A stretch of DNA of 64,000 nt from Mycolicibacterium sp. J2 (GCF_026240945.1 NZ_JAPFPY010000010.1:62001-126000), one strand, 5' to 3'; counted from the first letter of the stretch, positions 25,572 to 34,526 are shown. The notes: generated from the letters alone by a model not told the origin. Numbers and translations: made by a program.

Positions 25572-26369
25572 ATGACACGAAGCATCGAAGCCCCGCTGCT
25601 GGACAAGGTCGCGCTCGTCACCGGCGCGGGCCGCGGTATCGGTCGGGGCATCGCAATTGAGCTGGCCCGCCAGGGTGCCGATATCGCCTTGGTGGACGTC
25701 AACCTGGAAGGGATTGCCGCCGTTGCCGACGAGATCGCCGAAATCGGCTCGAAAACCACCACTTTCGTCGCCGATGTAGCCGACCGCGATGCGGTGTTCG
25801 CCGCCGTCGAGCATGCCGCCACGGCGCTGGGCGGATTCGACGTGATGGTGAACAACGCAGGCATCGCACTGGTGGGCCCACTGGCCGATGTGACCCCGCA
25901 GCAACTGGCGCGGCTGTGGTCGATCAATGTCGACGGGGTGTTGTGGGGTATCCAGGCCGCCGTCGCGAAGTTCAAGGAACTCGGTCGTCGTGGCAAGGTG
26001 ATCAATGCCTCGTCCATTGCCGGGCATGAGGGATTCGCGATGCTGGGCCCCTACAGCGCCACCAAGTTCGCGGTGCGGGCACTGACCCAGGCTGCCGCCA
26101 AGGAGCACGCCGCCGACGGCATCACGGTCAATGCCTACTGCCCCGGTGTGGTCGGGACCGACATGTGGGTGGAGATCGACAAGAGGTTCGCCGAGCTCAC
26201 CGGCGCAGCCGTGGGGGAGACGTTCGAGAAGTTCGCAGGCACCATCGCCCTGGGCCGGCCGGAGACACCCGAGGATGTCGCCGGTTTCGTCGCCTACCTG
26301 GCCGGTCCCGGAGCGGACTACATGACGGGACAGGCCGGCCTCATCGACGGGGGCATGGTCTATCGCTGA
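25572..26369 (+). CDS. Short-chain dehydrogenase, diacetyl/acetoin reductase-like
   Basis: SDR of 265 aa with cofactor motif TGAGRGIG at 17-24, NNAG at 94-97, and catalytic Ser148, Tyr161 and Lys165. It resembles BudC-type acetoin (diacetyl) reductases through phrases such as YSATKFAVRALTQAAAKEHA and CPGVVGTDMW. It starts behind GAGGAAAC, 11 bp after the zinc dehydrogenase. Together the two enzymes would interconvert diacetyl, acetoin and butanediol, or handle a similar vicinal diol or ketol. Neither substrate nor stereochemistry can be proven from the sequence. Confidence 0.85.
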   Translation: MTRSIEAPLLDKVALVTGAGRGIGRGIAIELARQGADIALVDVNLEGIAAVADEIAEIGSKTTTFVADVADRDAVFAAVEHAATALGGFDVMVNNAGIALVGPLADVTPQQLARLWSINVDGVLWGIQAAVAKFKELGRRGKVINASSIAGHEGFAMLGPYSATKFAVRALTQAAAKEHAADGITVNAYCPGVVGTDMWVEIDKRFAELTGAAVGETFEKFAGTIALGRPETPEDVAGFVAYLAGPGADYMTGQAGLIDGGMVYR

Positions 26370-26378
26370 GCCCCGCGC

Positions 26379-27695
26379 GTGACACGCACTGTGATGGGGA
26401 GCACAATCGGGTCAATGCCCGGTTCGTCGGTTCCCGAACCCGCGGTCGCACTCGGCGATGACCCGCGGAGCTACGCGCTGTTGTTGTCCGAGGTCTACGA
26501 CGCGACCATGGGTGGCGGGCGCGCCCCCGCGAAGCCGCGCCCGGTGATCGAAGAGTCCTGGAACAGGTTGTTGGGGAAGGGGATCGATCCCGAACACCAC
26601 TGCCCGCCGGATGTCGACCGCAGTGCGCTGGATCTGCTGCGGCAGTCGTCCGGGCTGCTGGCCGTGCTCGACGACATCTCCCGTGGGCTGGAGTCTGTGC
26701 TGGCCGACGGCAGCAACATCCTGGTGGTCGCCGATGCGCGCGGCCGGGTGCTGTGGCGCTCGGGCGCTGCGCGCGTGCTCATGCATGCCGACCGGCTCGG
26801 TTTCACGGAGGGCGCCAACTGGGGCGAGACCGCCGTCGGGACCAACGCCATCGGTACGGCGCTGGTCTCCCGGCGCGCGGTGCAGATTTTCTCCGCCGAG
26901 CACTTCCTGCGCAGCCACCACTCGTGGACGTGCGCCGGCGCCCCGATCCGGGACCCGCGCACCGGGCAGGTCATCGGGGCGGTCGACGTCTCGGGGCCGG
27001 CGTCCACCGTGCACCCGACCACCATCGCGCTGGTCGATCTGGTCGCACGGCTGGCCGAATCGCAGTTGCGGGAGGCGCACGACCGTACGTTGAACCAGCT
27101 CCGCGCGGTCGCGGCGCCGATCCTGGCCCGCATCGGCGCCCCTGCGCTGGCCGTGGACGGGGAAGGGTGGGTGGCCGCGGTCGGCGCACTGCCGCCCCAT
27201 CACCGAATCCTGCTGCCGCAGAACGTGGCACCGGGCCGGGCGTGGGTTCCGGCGCTGGGACCCTGTGATCTGGAGCCGCTCAGTGGTGGTTGGCTGGTGC
27301 GTCCGGTGGATGACGAAGAGCAGGCGCCGGCCACCACCCGGGCCGTCCTGGACCTGCGGGACAGTAGTGTCCCGACGCTGGAGATGGCCGGGCAATTCGG
27401 TTCGTGGCGGCGGGAGATCTCTCCGCGGCACGCCGAGATCCTCTACGTGCTGGCCACCCGGCGAGCGGGACGTTCGGCGCCGGAGTTGGCCGAAGACCTC
27501 TACGGCGACAGGTCCCGCGTTGTCACCGTGCGCGCCGAAATGTCCCGTATCCGAAAGCAACTCGTCGGCGTGATCGCGGCACAGCCGTACCGGTTCGCCG
27601 AATCGGTGGAACTGCAGGTGCGGTACCCGGCGGATATGCGCAATTTTCTGACGGCGTCGAACGCGCCGGCCATCCGGGCGGTCCGCCGGGTCTGA
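26379..27695 (+). CDS. GAF-domain transcriptional regulator lacking an AAA+ domain
   Basis: Regulator of up to 438 aa. The N-terminal two thirds match the sensor part of AcoR-type activators: SWNRLLGKGIDPEH, a GAF segment LLAVLDDISRGLESVLADGS and GANWGETAVGTNAIGTAL. The sigma-54-contacting AAA+ domain and its GAFTGA loop are absent. Instead the last ~110 residues form a winged-helix-like domain (ISPRHAEILYVLATR through VVTVRAEMSRIRKQL). This suits an organism without RpoN. It lies 9 bp after the SDR, so it may be in the same operon, and it probably binds the GTTGCA array. GTG 26379, ATG 26394 and ATG 26415 are all possible starts. Confidence 0.8.
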   Translation: MTRTVMGSTIGSMPGSSVPEPAVALGDDPRSYALLLSEVYDATMGGGRAPAKPRPVIEESWNRLLGKGIDPEHHCPPDVDRSALDLLRQSSGLLAVLDDISRGLESVLADGSNILVVADARGRVLWRSGAARVLMHADRLGFTEGANWGETAVGTNAIGTALVSRRAVQIFSAEHFLRSHHSWTCAGAPIRDPRTGQVIGAVDVSGPASTVHPTTIALVDLVARLAESQLREAHDRTLNQLRAVAAPILARIGAPALAVDGEGWVAAVGALPPHHRILLPQNVAPGRAWVPALGPCDLEPLSGGWLVRPVDDEEQAPATTRAVLDLRDSSVPTLEMAGQFGSWRREISPRHAEILYVLATRRAGRSAPELAEDLYGDRSRVVTVRAEMSRIRKQLVGVIAAQPYRFAESVELQVRYPADMRNFLTASNAPAIRAVRRV

Positions 27696-27702
27696 TCAGC
27701 CC

Positions 27703-28515
27703 TCAGCCGAGCAGAATCTGGCTCAGCCTGGTGGTCGTCGCGACACCGTCGTCATACCCGCCCTCGCCGCCGAGCGCGTTCATGATGGCCAGCGTAAATC
27801 GCTGACCGGGCCCGGCGAACCCGACCGAGTTGATCACCCATCCGCCCTGTTCCTGGGACCAGCCGTTCTTGTTGCCGGGATTCATTGCCGGCCCGGCGCC
27901 CCATACTCCCCACTGTTGATCAGGAGCGACCCGTTGCATCTCGGCGGCAATCGCTGCCGCGTCGGCGGAGTTCATCTGCCCCAGAATGTAATTCATCAAG
28001 CGGTCCAGGTCGTTGGCCGTAGCCTTCTGGAAACCCCAGTACGGGAAGATGTCTCCGAATCCCGGCTGGGGCGCCAGCGAGGTCATGCCGTAGCGGGGGA
28101 AGTCGGCGTTGAAGGCCCGGTGATCGGGTCCGCCGTACCGCGACCACAGCGTGTCGGCGGCGTCGTTGTCGGAGTCGCGCAGCATGGCCACCATCAGCTG
28201 CCGGTCGGCTGCGGACAGCCGCAGGGCGCCGGCACGTTCGCGGGTGAGCAGGTCGACGACCATGGCGAGTTTGATGGTGGACGCCGTCCAGATCATCGAG
28301 TCGGCGTTCGGATTGGCGTACCGCTGACCGGTAGAGCGGTCCCGCAGGACGTAGCCGATGACACCGGGCCGCCCGGCCAGGTAGCTGTCCGCGGCGGCAA
28401 TGCGGTCCCGCAGGTCGCACCAGGCATCGGTGCACGCGGCACGCGCCGACGGTGCGAGCAGGCCGGTGAGCGTCAACAGGGTGGCGGCCATCAGGACGAG
28501 ACGGTTCACGCGCAC
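27703..28515 (-). CDS. Secreted class A beta-lactamase-like serine hydrolase
   Basis: Exported serine hydrolase of 270 aa with the penicillin-binding fold. A signal peptide ends SARAA, near Cys28, which has no clear lipobox. The active site is readable: Ser79-x-x-Lys82 (STIK), Ser115-Asp116-Asn117 (SDN) and Lys216-Asn217-Gly218 where KTG is usual. A class A omega-loop ExxxN motif is not evident. It could be a weak beta-lactamase or, more likely, a D,D-peptidase-like or esterase relative. The start is one of two close GTG codons (28515, 28509). It follows the extradiol dioxygenase gene by 14 bp on the same strand. Confidence 0.8.
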   Translation of the reverse strand: MRVNRLVLMAATLLTLTGLLAPSARAACTDAWCDLRDRIAAADSYLAGRPGVIGYVLRDRSTGQRYANPNADSMIWTASTIKLAMVVDLLTRERAGALRLSAADRQLMVAMLRDSDNDAADTLWSRYGGPDHRAFNADFPRYGMTSLAPQPGFGDIFPYWGFQKATANDLDRLMNYILGQMNSADAAAIAAEMQRVAPDQQWGVWGAGPAMNPGNKNGWSQEQGGWVINSVGFAGPGQRFTLAIMNALGGEGGYDDGVATTTRLSQILLG

Positions 28516-28529
28516 ACCGTAGCCGCCCG

Positions 28530-29297
28530 TCACGCCGTATACGACGACATCGACAGCGAGCCGTAGGTATAACCGTCGACCAACACGGAAGCGGCAGGGC
28601 CCGATGCGGCCAGCAGGCCTGCGAAGTACAGCCCGGGAATGAAGTGATCGGGAGTGGGGACCGCCGCGGCATAGTCGGGATGTTCGGACAGGCGCACCAG
28701 GTCTGCCGGTGCCGTGACGAGCAGGTCGCGCGCGGCCTCGTCGAACCGCTGGGCCCAGTCGAAGCCGGTATCGGGACTGGCCGGATTCATGGCGCGCAGA
28801 TTGTGCACAATATTGCCGCTGCCCACGATGAGCACTCCCCGGTCACGCAGCGGAGCCAGGCGGGCGCCCAGTTCGAGGTGATAGTCCAGTGGTTTCTCGG
28901 CGTTGATGGACAGCTGCACGACCGGGATGTCCGCCTCGGGGAACGCATGGGCCAGTACCGACCAGCTGCCGTGGTCGATACCCCAGCTGTCCACATCGGC
29001 ACCCACCCAGGTCGGCTCGACGATATCGGCGATCTCCCCGGCCAGTTCTGGCAAACCCGCTGCGGGATAATGCATTTCGTAGAGTTCACGCGGAAAGCCG
29101 TAGAAGTCGTGGATGGTCCGCGGTTGCGGCATCGCGGTGACCGCCGTGGCGTTGATGTACCAGTGCGCGCTGATCACCAGGATGGCGCGCGGGTGCGGTA
29201 CCGATGCACCGAACTGCTGCCAAGCGGTGGTGTACCGGTTGCTCTCCAGGGCGTTCATCGGGCTGCCGTGCCCGAAGAACGCGACGGGCATGCTCAT
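28530..29297 (-). CDS. LigB-type extradiol ring-cleavage dioxygenase (YgiD/DODA family)
   Basis: Dioxygenase of 255 aa in the 4,5-DOPA extradiol dioxygenase family. Probable metal ligands are His10 (FFGHGSP) and His45 (VISAHWY). Further conserved histidines lie at His109 (IDHGSW) and in GSGNIVHNLR and PTPDHFIPGLY. The length is typical for the family. The substrate in bacteria is usually unknown; relatives open catechol-like rings. ATG 29297 follows GAGGG at good spacing. It is divergent from fprA across 158 bp that contain an iron-box-like site. Confidence 0.87.
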   Translation of the reverse strand: MSMPVAFFGHGSPMNALESNRYTTAWQQFGASVPHPRAILVISAHWYINATAVTAMPQPRTIHDFYGFPRELYEMHYPAAGLPELAGEIADIVEPTWVGADVDSWGIDHGSWSVLAHAFPEADIPVVQLSINAEKPLDYHLELGARLAPLRDRGVLIVGSGNIVHNLRAMNPASPDTGFDWAQRFDEAARDLLVTAPADLVRLSEHPDYAAAVPTPDHFIPGLYFAGLLAASGPAASVLVDGYTYGSLSMSSYTA

Positions 29298-29415
29298 GGT
29301 GACCCTCTCATGACCACCATTGTCCACCGGGCGCTCGGGTTGGCGAGCAGGAGCATGCGCTGACAGCGGCCCGTGTGACACGCATCTCCGAGGTAGGTCT
29401 TGCGGTACCGGCCTG

Positions 29416-29434
29416 CCAAATTAGGCTCACCTTA
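29416..29434. promoter_or_regulatory. IdeR/DtxR-like iron box upstream of fprA
   Basis: The 19-mer ccaaaTTAGGCTCACCTTA matches the recalled mycobacterial IdeR consensus TTAGGTTAGGCTAACCTAA at 13 of 19 positions, with 11 of 13 in the downstream part. It ends 21 bp before the fprA start, in the promoter region. Confidence 0.55.
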
Positions 29435-29455
29435 CTTACTGGAGTGAGGTGCAGA

Positions 29456-30796
29456 GTGCGTGACATCCGTGTGGCAGTGGTCGGGGCCGGTCCGGCCGGA
29501 ATCTATGCGTCGGACATCCTGACCGGGGAACATCCCGGTGCCCGGGTCGACCTCTTCGACCGGTTACCGGCGCCGTACGGGTTGGTGCGCTACGGCGTGG
29601 CGCCGGACCATCCGCGGATCAAGGAGATCATTAAGGCGCTCCGCAGGGTGCTGTCCCGCAACGAGATCCGATTCATCGGCAACGTGCACTATGGCACCGA
29701 TCTGACGCTCGCCGATCTTCGCCGCCATTACGACGCGGTGATCTTCTCCACCGGCGCTCGGGCTGATCGCCCACTCGACATCCCCGGCATCGACCTGCCG
29801 GGTAGTTACGGCGCCGCCGATTTCGTGTCGTGGTACGACGGCCACCCCGACGTTCCGCGCACCTGGCCGCTGGAGGCGGAGAAGGTCGCCGTCCTCGGGG
29901 CGGGCAACGTCGCGCTCGACATCGCCCGGATGCTGGCCAAGCCCGCCGACGAACAACTCGGCACCGAGATCGCCGGCAACGTGTACCAGGGACTCGCCCT
30001 GAACCGGGCCACCGATGTACACGTGTTCGCCCGGCGTGGGCCGGCCCAGATCAAGTTCTCACCCATGGAGTTCCGCGAACTGTCGCACTCGCCGAGTGTG
30101 GACGTGATCGTGCACCCGGAGGGCTTCGAGATCGACGAGGCCAGTCAGAAGGCCATCAACTCCACCAAATCGGTCAAGCTCGTCGTCGACACCATGATGC
30201 GCTACATGGACAAGGAACCCACCGGTGCGCCACGCCGAATCCACCTCCACCTGTGCCAGTCGCCGGTCGCGGTGCTCGGCACCGACCGGGTCGAGGGGCT
30301 ACGAACCGAACGCACGGAGTTGATCGGTGACGGAACCGTCCGGGGGACCGGGGAATTCACCGACTGGCCAGTGCAGGCCGTGTACCGCGCCGTCGGGTAC
30401 CTGTCGTCGCATCTGGCGGATCTGCCGTTCGATCACCATGCCGGCGTGGTACCCAACGACGCCGGACGCGTGCTCGACGCCGACTGGATGGTGGTGGACG
30501 CCACCTACGTCACCGGCTGGGTGAAACGCGGCCCCATCGGGTTGATCGGACACACCAAATCCGATGCGGCCGAGACGATCAACAGCCTGTTGGCCGATCT
30601 GCCCGGACTTCGCCCGCCGGAGATCAGTGATCCGGACGGCATCCTGAAACACCTTTCCGCCACCGGTGTCGACTACACCACGTGGGCCGAATGGGAACGC
30701 CTGGAAGCTCACGAGATGGCGCTCGGCGCGGCGCAGGGCCGGGAACGGGTCAAAGTCGTTCCCCGGGAGGACATGATCCGCGCGGGGCGCGGCTAA
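29456..30796 (+). CDS. fprA: NADPH-ferredoxin reductase (FprA type)
   Basis: FAD-containing ferredoxin:NADP reductase of 446 aa, adrenodoxin-reductase type, which supplies electrons to ferredoxins and cytochromes P450. The FAD motif GAGPAGIYASD is at 10-20, with RYGVAPDHPRIKEI, then the NADPH domain AVLGAGNVALDIARML. Near the end, GWVKRGPIGLIGHTKSDA is diagnostic. GTG 29456 is chosen because it opens the FAD fold directly and has GGAGTGAGG 6-15 nt upstream; the frame extends upstream to 29375 without support. An IdeR-like box ending 21 bp before the start suggests iron control. The stop overlaps that of the convergent HNH gene. Confidence 0.93.
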   Translation: MRDIRVAVVGAGPAGIYASDILTGEHPGARVDLFDRLPAPYGLVRYGVAPDHPRIKEIIKALRRVLSRNEIRFIGNVHYGTDLTLADLRRHYDAVIFSTGARADRPLDIPGIDLPGSYGAADFVSWYDGHPDVPRTWPLEAEKVAVLGAGNVALDIARMLAKPADEQLGTEIAGNVYQGLALNRATDVHVFARRGPAQIKFSPMEFRELSHSPSVDVIVHPEGFEIDEASQKAINSTKSVKLVVDTMMRYMDKEPTGAPRRIHLHLCQSPVAVLGTDRVEGLRTERTELIGDGTVRGTGEFTDWPVQAVYRAVGYLSSHLADLPFDHHAGVVPNDAGRVLDADWMVVDATYVTGWVKRGPIGLIGHTKSDAAETINSLLADLPGLRPPEISDPDGILKHLSATGVDYTTWAEWERLEAHEMALGAAQGRERVKVVPREDMIRAGRG

Positions 30797-31995
30797 TTGG
30801 CGCTCGTCGGTGGTGGTTGGAAGGGTGTGTACCACCACCATTGGGCGCGTTCGCCGGTCGGGCCCCGGTAGGGGCCGACGTTGGGTGGGTCGGTGGTGGG
30901 TGGTCGGGCCAGTGATCCGCGGTCGATGGGGTCGCCGTCGGTGTCGGTGACGACGAGTTGGTGGGCGGGGCCGGTGATGGTGATCTGGCCGGTGTGGTGC
31001 ATCCGGTGGTGCCGTGGGCAGAGCAGCACGAGGTTGTCCAGGTCGGTGGGGCCGCCGTCCTCCCAGTGGATGAGGTGGTGTGCATGCAAGCCGCGACTGG
31101 CCGCGCAGCCGGGGATGACGCAGTGCCGGTCGCGGTGCTCCAACGCCCGGCGTAGCCGGCGGCTGATGGTCCGGGTGGTGCGTCCGGCGCCGATCGGGCG
31201 GCCGTCGCGCTCGAACCACACCTCACACGTGGTATCGCACAACAGTTCCCGGCGTTCCTCGTCGGTGAGCACCGGGCCCAGGTGCAGGGCCGCGGGTTGG
31301 TCGACCTCGACGTGGACGATGACGGTGGTGTGTTGGCCGTGGGGGCGGGTGGCGACGTCGGTGTCCCAGCCGGCGTGCACCAGGCTCATGAAGGCATCGG
31401 TTTGGGTGGGAAATGGGGTCTGGTCGCCGGGGTGTTCGGCGACCAGACCGTCATGGCGGGACTTCAGCGCGGCGTCGAGTGTGGCGGCTTCCAGCCGGGG
31501 CAGGGTGATGCGGTAGGTGGTGTGCTCACCGTGTTCGGTTTTGGTGATCTGTGGTGTCGGTTCGGTTTTTCCTTTGGGCTGCGGGCGGGGCACGAAGTTG
31601 ATGGCGGTGCGCAGTTGGCTGACGGTGGCCGAGAGGGCGAGTTCGCTGTAGTGGGCATCGGACCCGTCGGCGGCGCGTTCGGCGATGACGCCGACCTGGT
31701 CCAGCGAGAGTTTGCCTTCCCGCATGCCTTGGGCGCAGCGGGGGAAGTCGTCGAGGCGTTGGGCGATGGCGACCATGATCTCGGCGTTGCGTTCGGACAT
31801 GCCGGTCTTCCAGGCGACCAGTGCGTTGATGGAGCGGCAGCCGGTCATGCCGGCGAGGTCGGTGCGGTCGATCTCGGCGACGATTTCGACCAGCCGGCTG
31901 TCGATGGCGTTGCGCTGGCCCATCAGTTCGGCGACCTCGTCGAAGAGTCCCTCCAGCCGCTCTTTGGGTTCCAAAGATGCTGCGGCGGTGGACAT
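30793..31995 (-). CDS. DUF222/HNH endonuclease-like protein (13E12 repeat type)
   Basis: Protein of 400 aa with an N-terminal DUF222 helical domain and a C-terminal HNH domain. The HNH motif (CVIPGCAASRGLHAHHLIHW, then LLCPRHHRMHH) is intact, with two CxxC-like zinc pairs and the His-His-Asn-His order. This is the large multicopy 13E12 family of mycobacteria. Its members are thought to be nucleases of mobile or selfish origin, without a defined target. ATG 31995 begins the normal N-terminus MSTAAASLEPKERLEG. Its stop overlaps that of fprA, and it is 67 bp downstream of the TetR gene on the same strand. Confidence 0.9.
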   Translation of the reverse strand: MSTAAASLEPKERLEGLFDEVAELMGQRNAIDSRLVEIVAEIDRTDLAGMTGCRSINALVAWKTGMSERNAEIMVAIAQRLDDFPRCAQGMREGKLSLDQVGVIAERAADGSDAHYSELALSATVSQLRTAINFVPRPQPKGKTEPTPQITKTEHGEHTTYRITLPRLEAATLDAALKSRHDGLVAEHPGDQTPFPTQTDAFMSLVHAGWDTDVATRPHGQHTTVIVHVEVDQPAALHLGPVLTDEERRELLCDTTCEVWFERDGRPIGAGRTTRTISRRLRRALEHRDRHCVIPGCAASRGLHAHHLIHWEDGGPTDLDNLVLLCPRHHRMHHTGQITITGPAHQLVVTDTDGDPIDRGSLARPPTTDPPNVGPYRGPTGERAQWWWYTPFQPPPTSAN

Positions 31996-32062
31996 ACCCC
32001 CGATTCTGGCAGAGGGGTACGACAAGTACGGTCGGCCGGCGCTTCGGATGGCCCGCGGAAAT

Positions 32063-32737
32063 CTACCTCTTCCGGCGCGGCGGTGTCGCGGGAGCGAGGT
32101 CGGTGAGCCCGTCGAGAAGCAGGCTGAGCCCGAAGGCGAATTCTTCGGCCAGCGGGATGGGAAGGTGTTCGGCGACCGCGGCCGTGTGTGGGTGAGTGTC
32201 GGGATCGACGTTTCCCGAAGCGGCCGAGGGGCCGTCGTCTGCGTGTGTGCCGCCAGCCTGGATGGCGAAGCCGAGGACGAATCTGCTCAACGTGGTGTAC
32301 GTCTTGGCCGCATCGCGGGGGCAGAAGCCGCCGGCCAGCAACGCGCCGATGAGGTGTTCGCGTGCCGCCGCGGCATGGGGCCCGGAGGGGATCTGGTTGA
32401 CGAGTAGCGGTGCGACGTTGGGGTGCCGGTTGAAGACGGCGAACAGCGTGTGTGCTGCGCCCTCACACGCGTGACGCCACGAGGTGTCGGCCCAGGACGG
32501 GGCCTCGGCAGACACCTCGCCGAGTACGGCGTCGACGACGGCGGCGACCAACTCGGCGCGGGATGCGAAGTGCCGATAGAGGGTGGCGGTGCCCGATTCC
32601 AGGGCGGTGGCCAAAGACCGCATGGAGAGCGCATCGGCACCCTGGTCGTCGACGATGGCGATCGCGGTCGTGATCATCCGCTCCAGTGGCATAGGTGGGC
32701 GGCCGCGGCCCCGCGCCGGCGACGAGGTAGTGGTCAC
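32063..32737 (-). CDS. TetR-family regulator of the hydrolase/monooxygenase cluster
   Basis: Regulator of 224 aa with the DNA-binding helix-turn-helix SMRSLATALESGTATLYRHF at about residues 38-57 and a TetR_C-type ligand domain rich in Ala, His and Leu. The GTG at 32737 gives a basic leader (ARGRGRPP) common in this family. A longer reading to 32770 would run towards the operator. The gene is divergent from the first hydrolase across 59 bp. A 19-bp operator (32777-32795) lies there, and a near-identical one (37681-37699) precedes the amidohydrolase. It is the probable repressor of both arms. Confidence 0.88.
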   Translation of the reverse strand: MTTTSSPARGRGRPPMPLERMITTAIAIVDDQGADALSMRSLATALESGTATLYRHFASRAELVAAVVDAVLGEVSAEAPSWADTSWRHACEGAAHTLFAVFNRHPNVAPLLVNQIPSGPHAAAAREHLIGALLAGGFCPRDAAKTYTTLSRFVLGFAIQAGGTHADDGPSAASGNVDPDTHPHTAAVAEHLPIPLAEEFAFGLSLLLDGLTDLAPATPPRRKR

Positions 32738-32776
32738 AGCCTCAGTATTACCGAAACCTTGACAGCCCACAATTTA

Positions 32777-32795
32777 ATGGTCACACTGTATCCAT
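32777..32795. promoter_or_regulatory. Operator O1, shared with the amidohydrolase promoter
   Basis: ATGGTCACACTGTATCCAT is an inverted repeat of form ATGG-nn-ACA-n-TGT-nn-CCAT. It ends 1 bp before the hydrolase ATG and covers the region where the -10 would lie behind TTGACA at 32759-32764. The copy at 37681-37699 is 17/19 identical. Confidence 0.7.
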
Positions 32796-32796
32796 T

Positions 32797-33627
32797 ATGA
32801 CGGCAGATGGCGACGTGCAGCCCGACTCCCGATTCGCTTCGGTGGACGGGATGCGGGTGCACTACAAGCGCTCGGGGCAGGGCATGCCGTTGGTGCTGCT
32901 ACACGGCAGTGCGTCCTCGTTGTGGGGCGTCGAGGATGCGGCACGCCGGCTGGAAACTCACTTCGATGTCATCCGACCCGATTTGCCGGGGCATGGGGTC
33001 ACGGGCCCCCGCCGGGATCGGGACTACCGGGTGCGCACCTACGCGGGCGCGGTGCACCGATTTCTCGGTGCGATCGGCGTCGACAGCGCGGTGATCGTGG
33101 GTAACTCACTGGGCGGCAACATCGCCTGGAATCTTGCGGTGATCCGGCCGGAGCGGGTGGCGGCATTGGTCTTGATCAATGCCACGGGTTACCCGGAGAA
33201 GGAACTGCCCGCTTCGATGCGGTTGGCGCGCAATCCGATTGCCGGTCAAGTGTTACGACGATTCATGCCCCGGCGGGCCGTTGAACGCAGCCTGCGTCAA
33301 GCCGCAACCCCCAACGCCGAGGTGATCACCGATGCGGTGGTGGACCGCGCGCATCGGTTGTGGAACCGGCCCGGAAACCGGGCGGCGTTTGTGGACCTGG
33401 TGTGCACCGATCAGCCTGACCACAGCACCGAGATCTGCTCCATCACGGTGCCGACCCTGATACTGCGCAGCGCAGGGATGGGTGGGCAGCATTTCGCCGA
33501 CGATATCCCTGGCGCGACCGAAGAGGTACACCCCTGCGGTGGGCACCTCCTGCCGCAGGAGGATCCGGAGTGGGTGGCCGCAGCCATCACCCGGTTCGTG
33601 AGCGCAACGGTCGGCGGTGCCCGATGA
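32797..33627 (+). CDS. Alpha/beta hydrolase 1 of the TetR-controlled cluster
   Basis: Cytosolic alpha/beta hydrolase of 276 aa. The nucleophile elbow is VGNSLGGN with Ser104, the oxyanion region VLLHGSAS is at 33-40, and the catalytic His is in CGGHLLPQEDPE near the end. It resembles C-C bond or ester hydrolases of aromatic degradation (MhpC-like). The ATG at 32797 directly abuts operator O1, so the transcript is almost or fully leaderless. The stop overlaps the next start by 4 bp. The substrate is unknown. Confidence 0.85.
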   Translation: MTADGDVQPDSRFASVDGMRVHYKRSGQGMPLVLLHGSASSLWGVEDAARRLETHFDVIRPDLPGHGVTGPRRDRDYRVRTYAGAVHRFLGAIGVDSAVIVGNSLGGNIAWNLAVIRPERVAALVLINATGYPEKELPASMRLARNPIAGQVLRRFMPRRAVERSLRQAATPNAEVITDAVVDRAHRLWNRPGNRAAFVDLVCTDQPDHSTEICSITVPTLILRSAGMGGQHFADDIPGATEEVHPCGGHLLPQEDPEWVAAAITRFVSATVGGAR

Positions 33628-34526
33628 AATACTTTGTCGCACCCGGGGAGGATCGCCGCCTCACTTCGGCCGCACGCGCGGAGCTGCGCGGCCAATTCAT
33701 CGCACTATCGGACGGCATCACCCACTATGAGCTCTCCGGCCCCGAAGGCGGGCAGCTGGTCGTCATGGCCGGTGGGCTGACCGTCCCGTTGTTCTACTGG
33801 GACGACATGGCGGCTCATCTGCACGGCCGTGGACTGCAGACGTTGACCTACAGCGCCTACGGCCGCGGCTATTCCGACCGTGTCGACACCGACTATGACC
33901 AAGAGCTGTTCGTGCGCCAGCTTGCGGAGCTTGTTGACATGGTGGGCGAGAGCCGCCCCCACCACCTGGTGGGCACGTCCATGGGTGCCCTGGTGGCGAT
34001 GGCCTACCTGCAGGCGGTCCCCTCGAACACAGCGTTGACCCTGACCTTGGTGGGACCGGCAGGGTTGAGCCGACCGCCGTTGACTCAGCGCCTGCTCCTG
34101 GGCAGCGACCTGATGACCACCGTGGTGGCGCGCACGATCGGGAGCCGGGTCCTCGATCAACACCTCGGTCACAATGTGCGCGAACCTGGCCGCGCCGCCG
34201 CGCTGAGCGACATGGTCGGGCAGACCTTCCGCTACGAGGGCTCGCTGTACGCGTTCTTTTCCACCCTGCGCAACTTTGGACTCTTCGATCGTGCCGAATT
34301 GTACCGTCGCACAGGACAGTTGGTGGTTCCCGGCCTGCTGGTATGGGGCGATGACGATGAGGTCACGCCGATCACCGCGCTCGACCGCGTCGTCGCCATG
34401 CTCCGCCCCGAAGACACCCGCGTCATCGACAATTGCGGCCATATGGCCCCCTTCGAACGACCACGTGAAGTCGCCAACGTGCTGGCTGACTTCGCGGCCG
34501 CACACACAGAACGGCTCAGCTCATGA
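33624..34526 (+). CDS. Alpha/beta hydrolase 2 of the TetR-controlled cluster
   Basis: Second alpha/beta hydrolase, 300 aa. The nucleophile is Ser119 in VGTSMGA, an acidic residue sits in VWGDDDEVTP and the catalytic His in NCGHMAPFERP. The ATG at 33624 overlaps the previous stop by 4 bp, and the next gene again starts with a 4-bp overlap, so three genes are translationally coupled. Two different hydrolases in one operon suggest two successive hydrolytic steps or substrates, not a duplication: they share little sequence beyond the fold. Confidence 0.83.
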   Translation: MKYFVAPGEDRRLTSAARAELRGQFIALSDGITHYELSGPEGGQLVVMAGGLTVPLFYWDDMAAHLHGRGLQTLTYSAYGRGYSDRVDTDYDQELFVRQLAELVDMVGESRPHHLVGTSMGALVAMAYLQAVPSNTALTLTLVGPAGLSRPPLTQRLLLGSDLMTTVVARTIGSRVLDQHLGHNVREPGRAAALSDMVGQTFRYEGSLYAFFSTLRNFGLFDRAELYRRTGQLVVPGLLVWGDDDEVTPITALDRVVAMLRPEDTRVIDNCGHMAPFERPREVANVLADFAAAHTERLSS

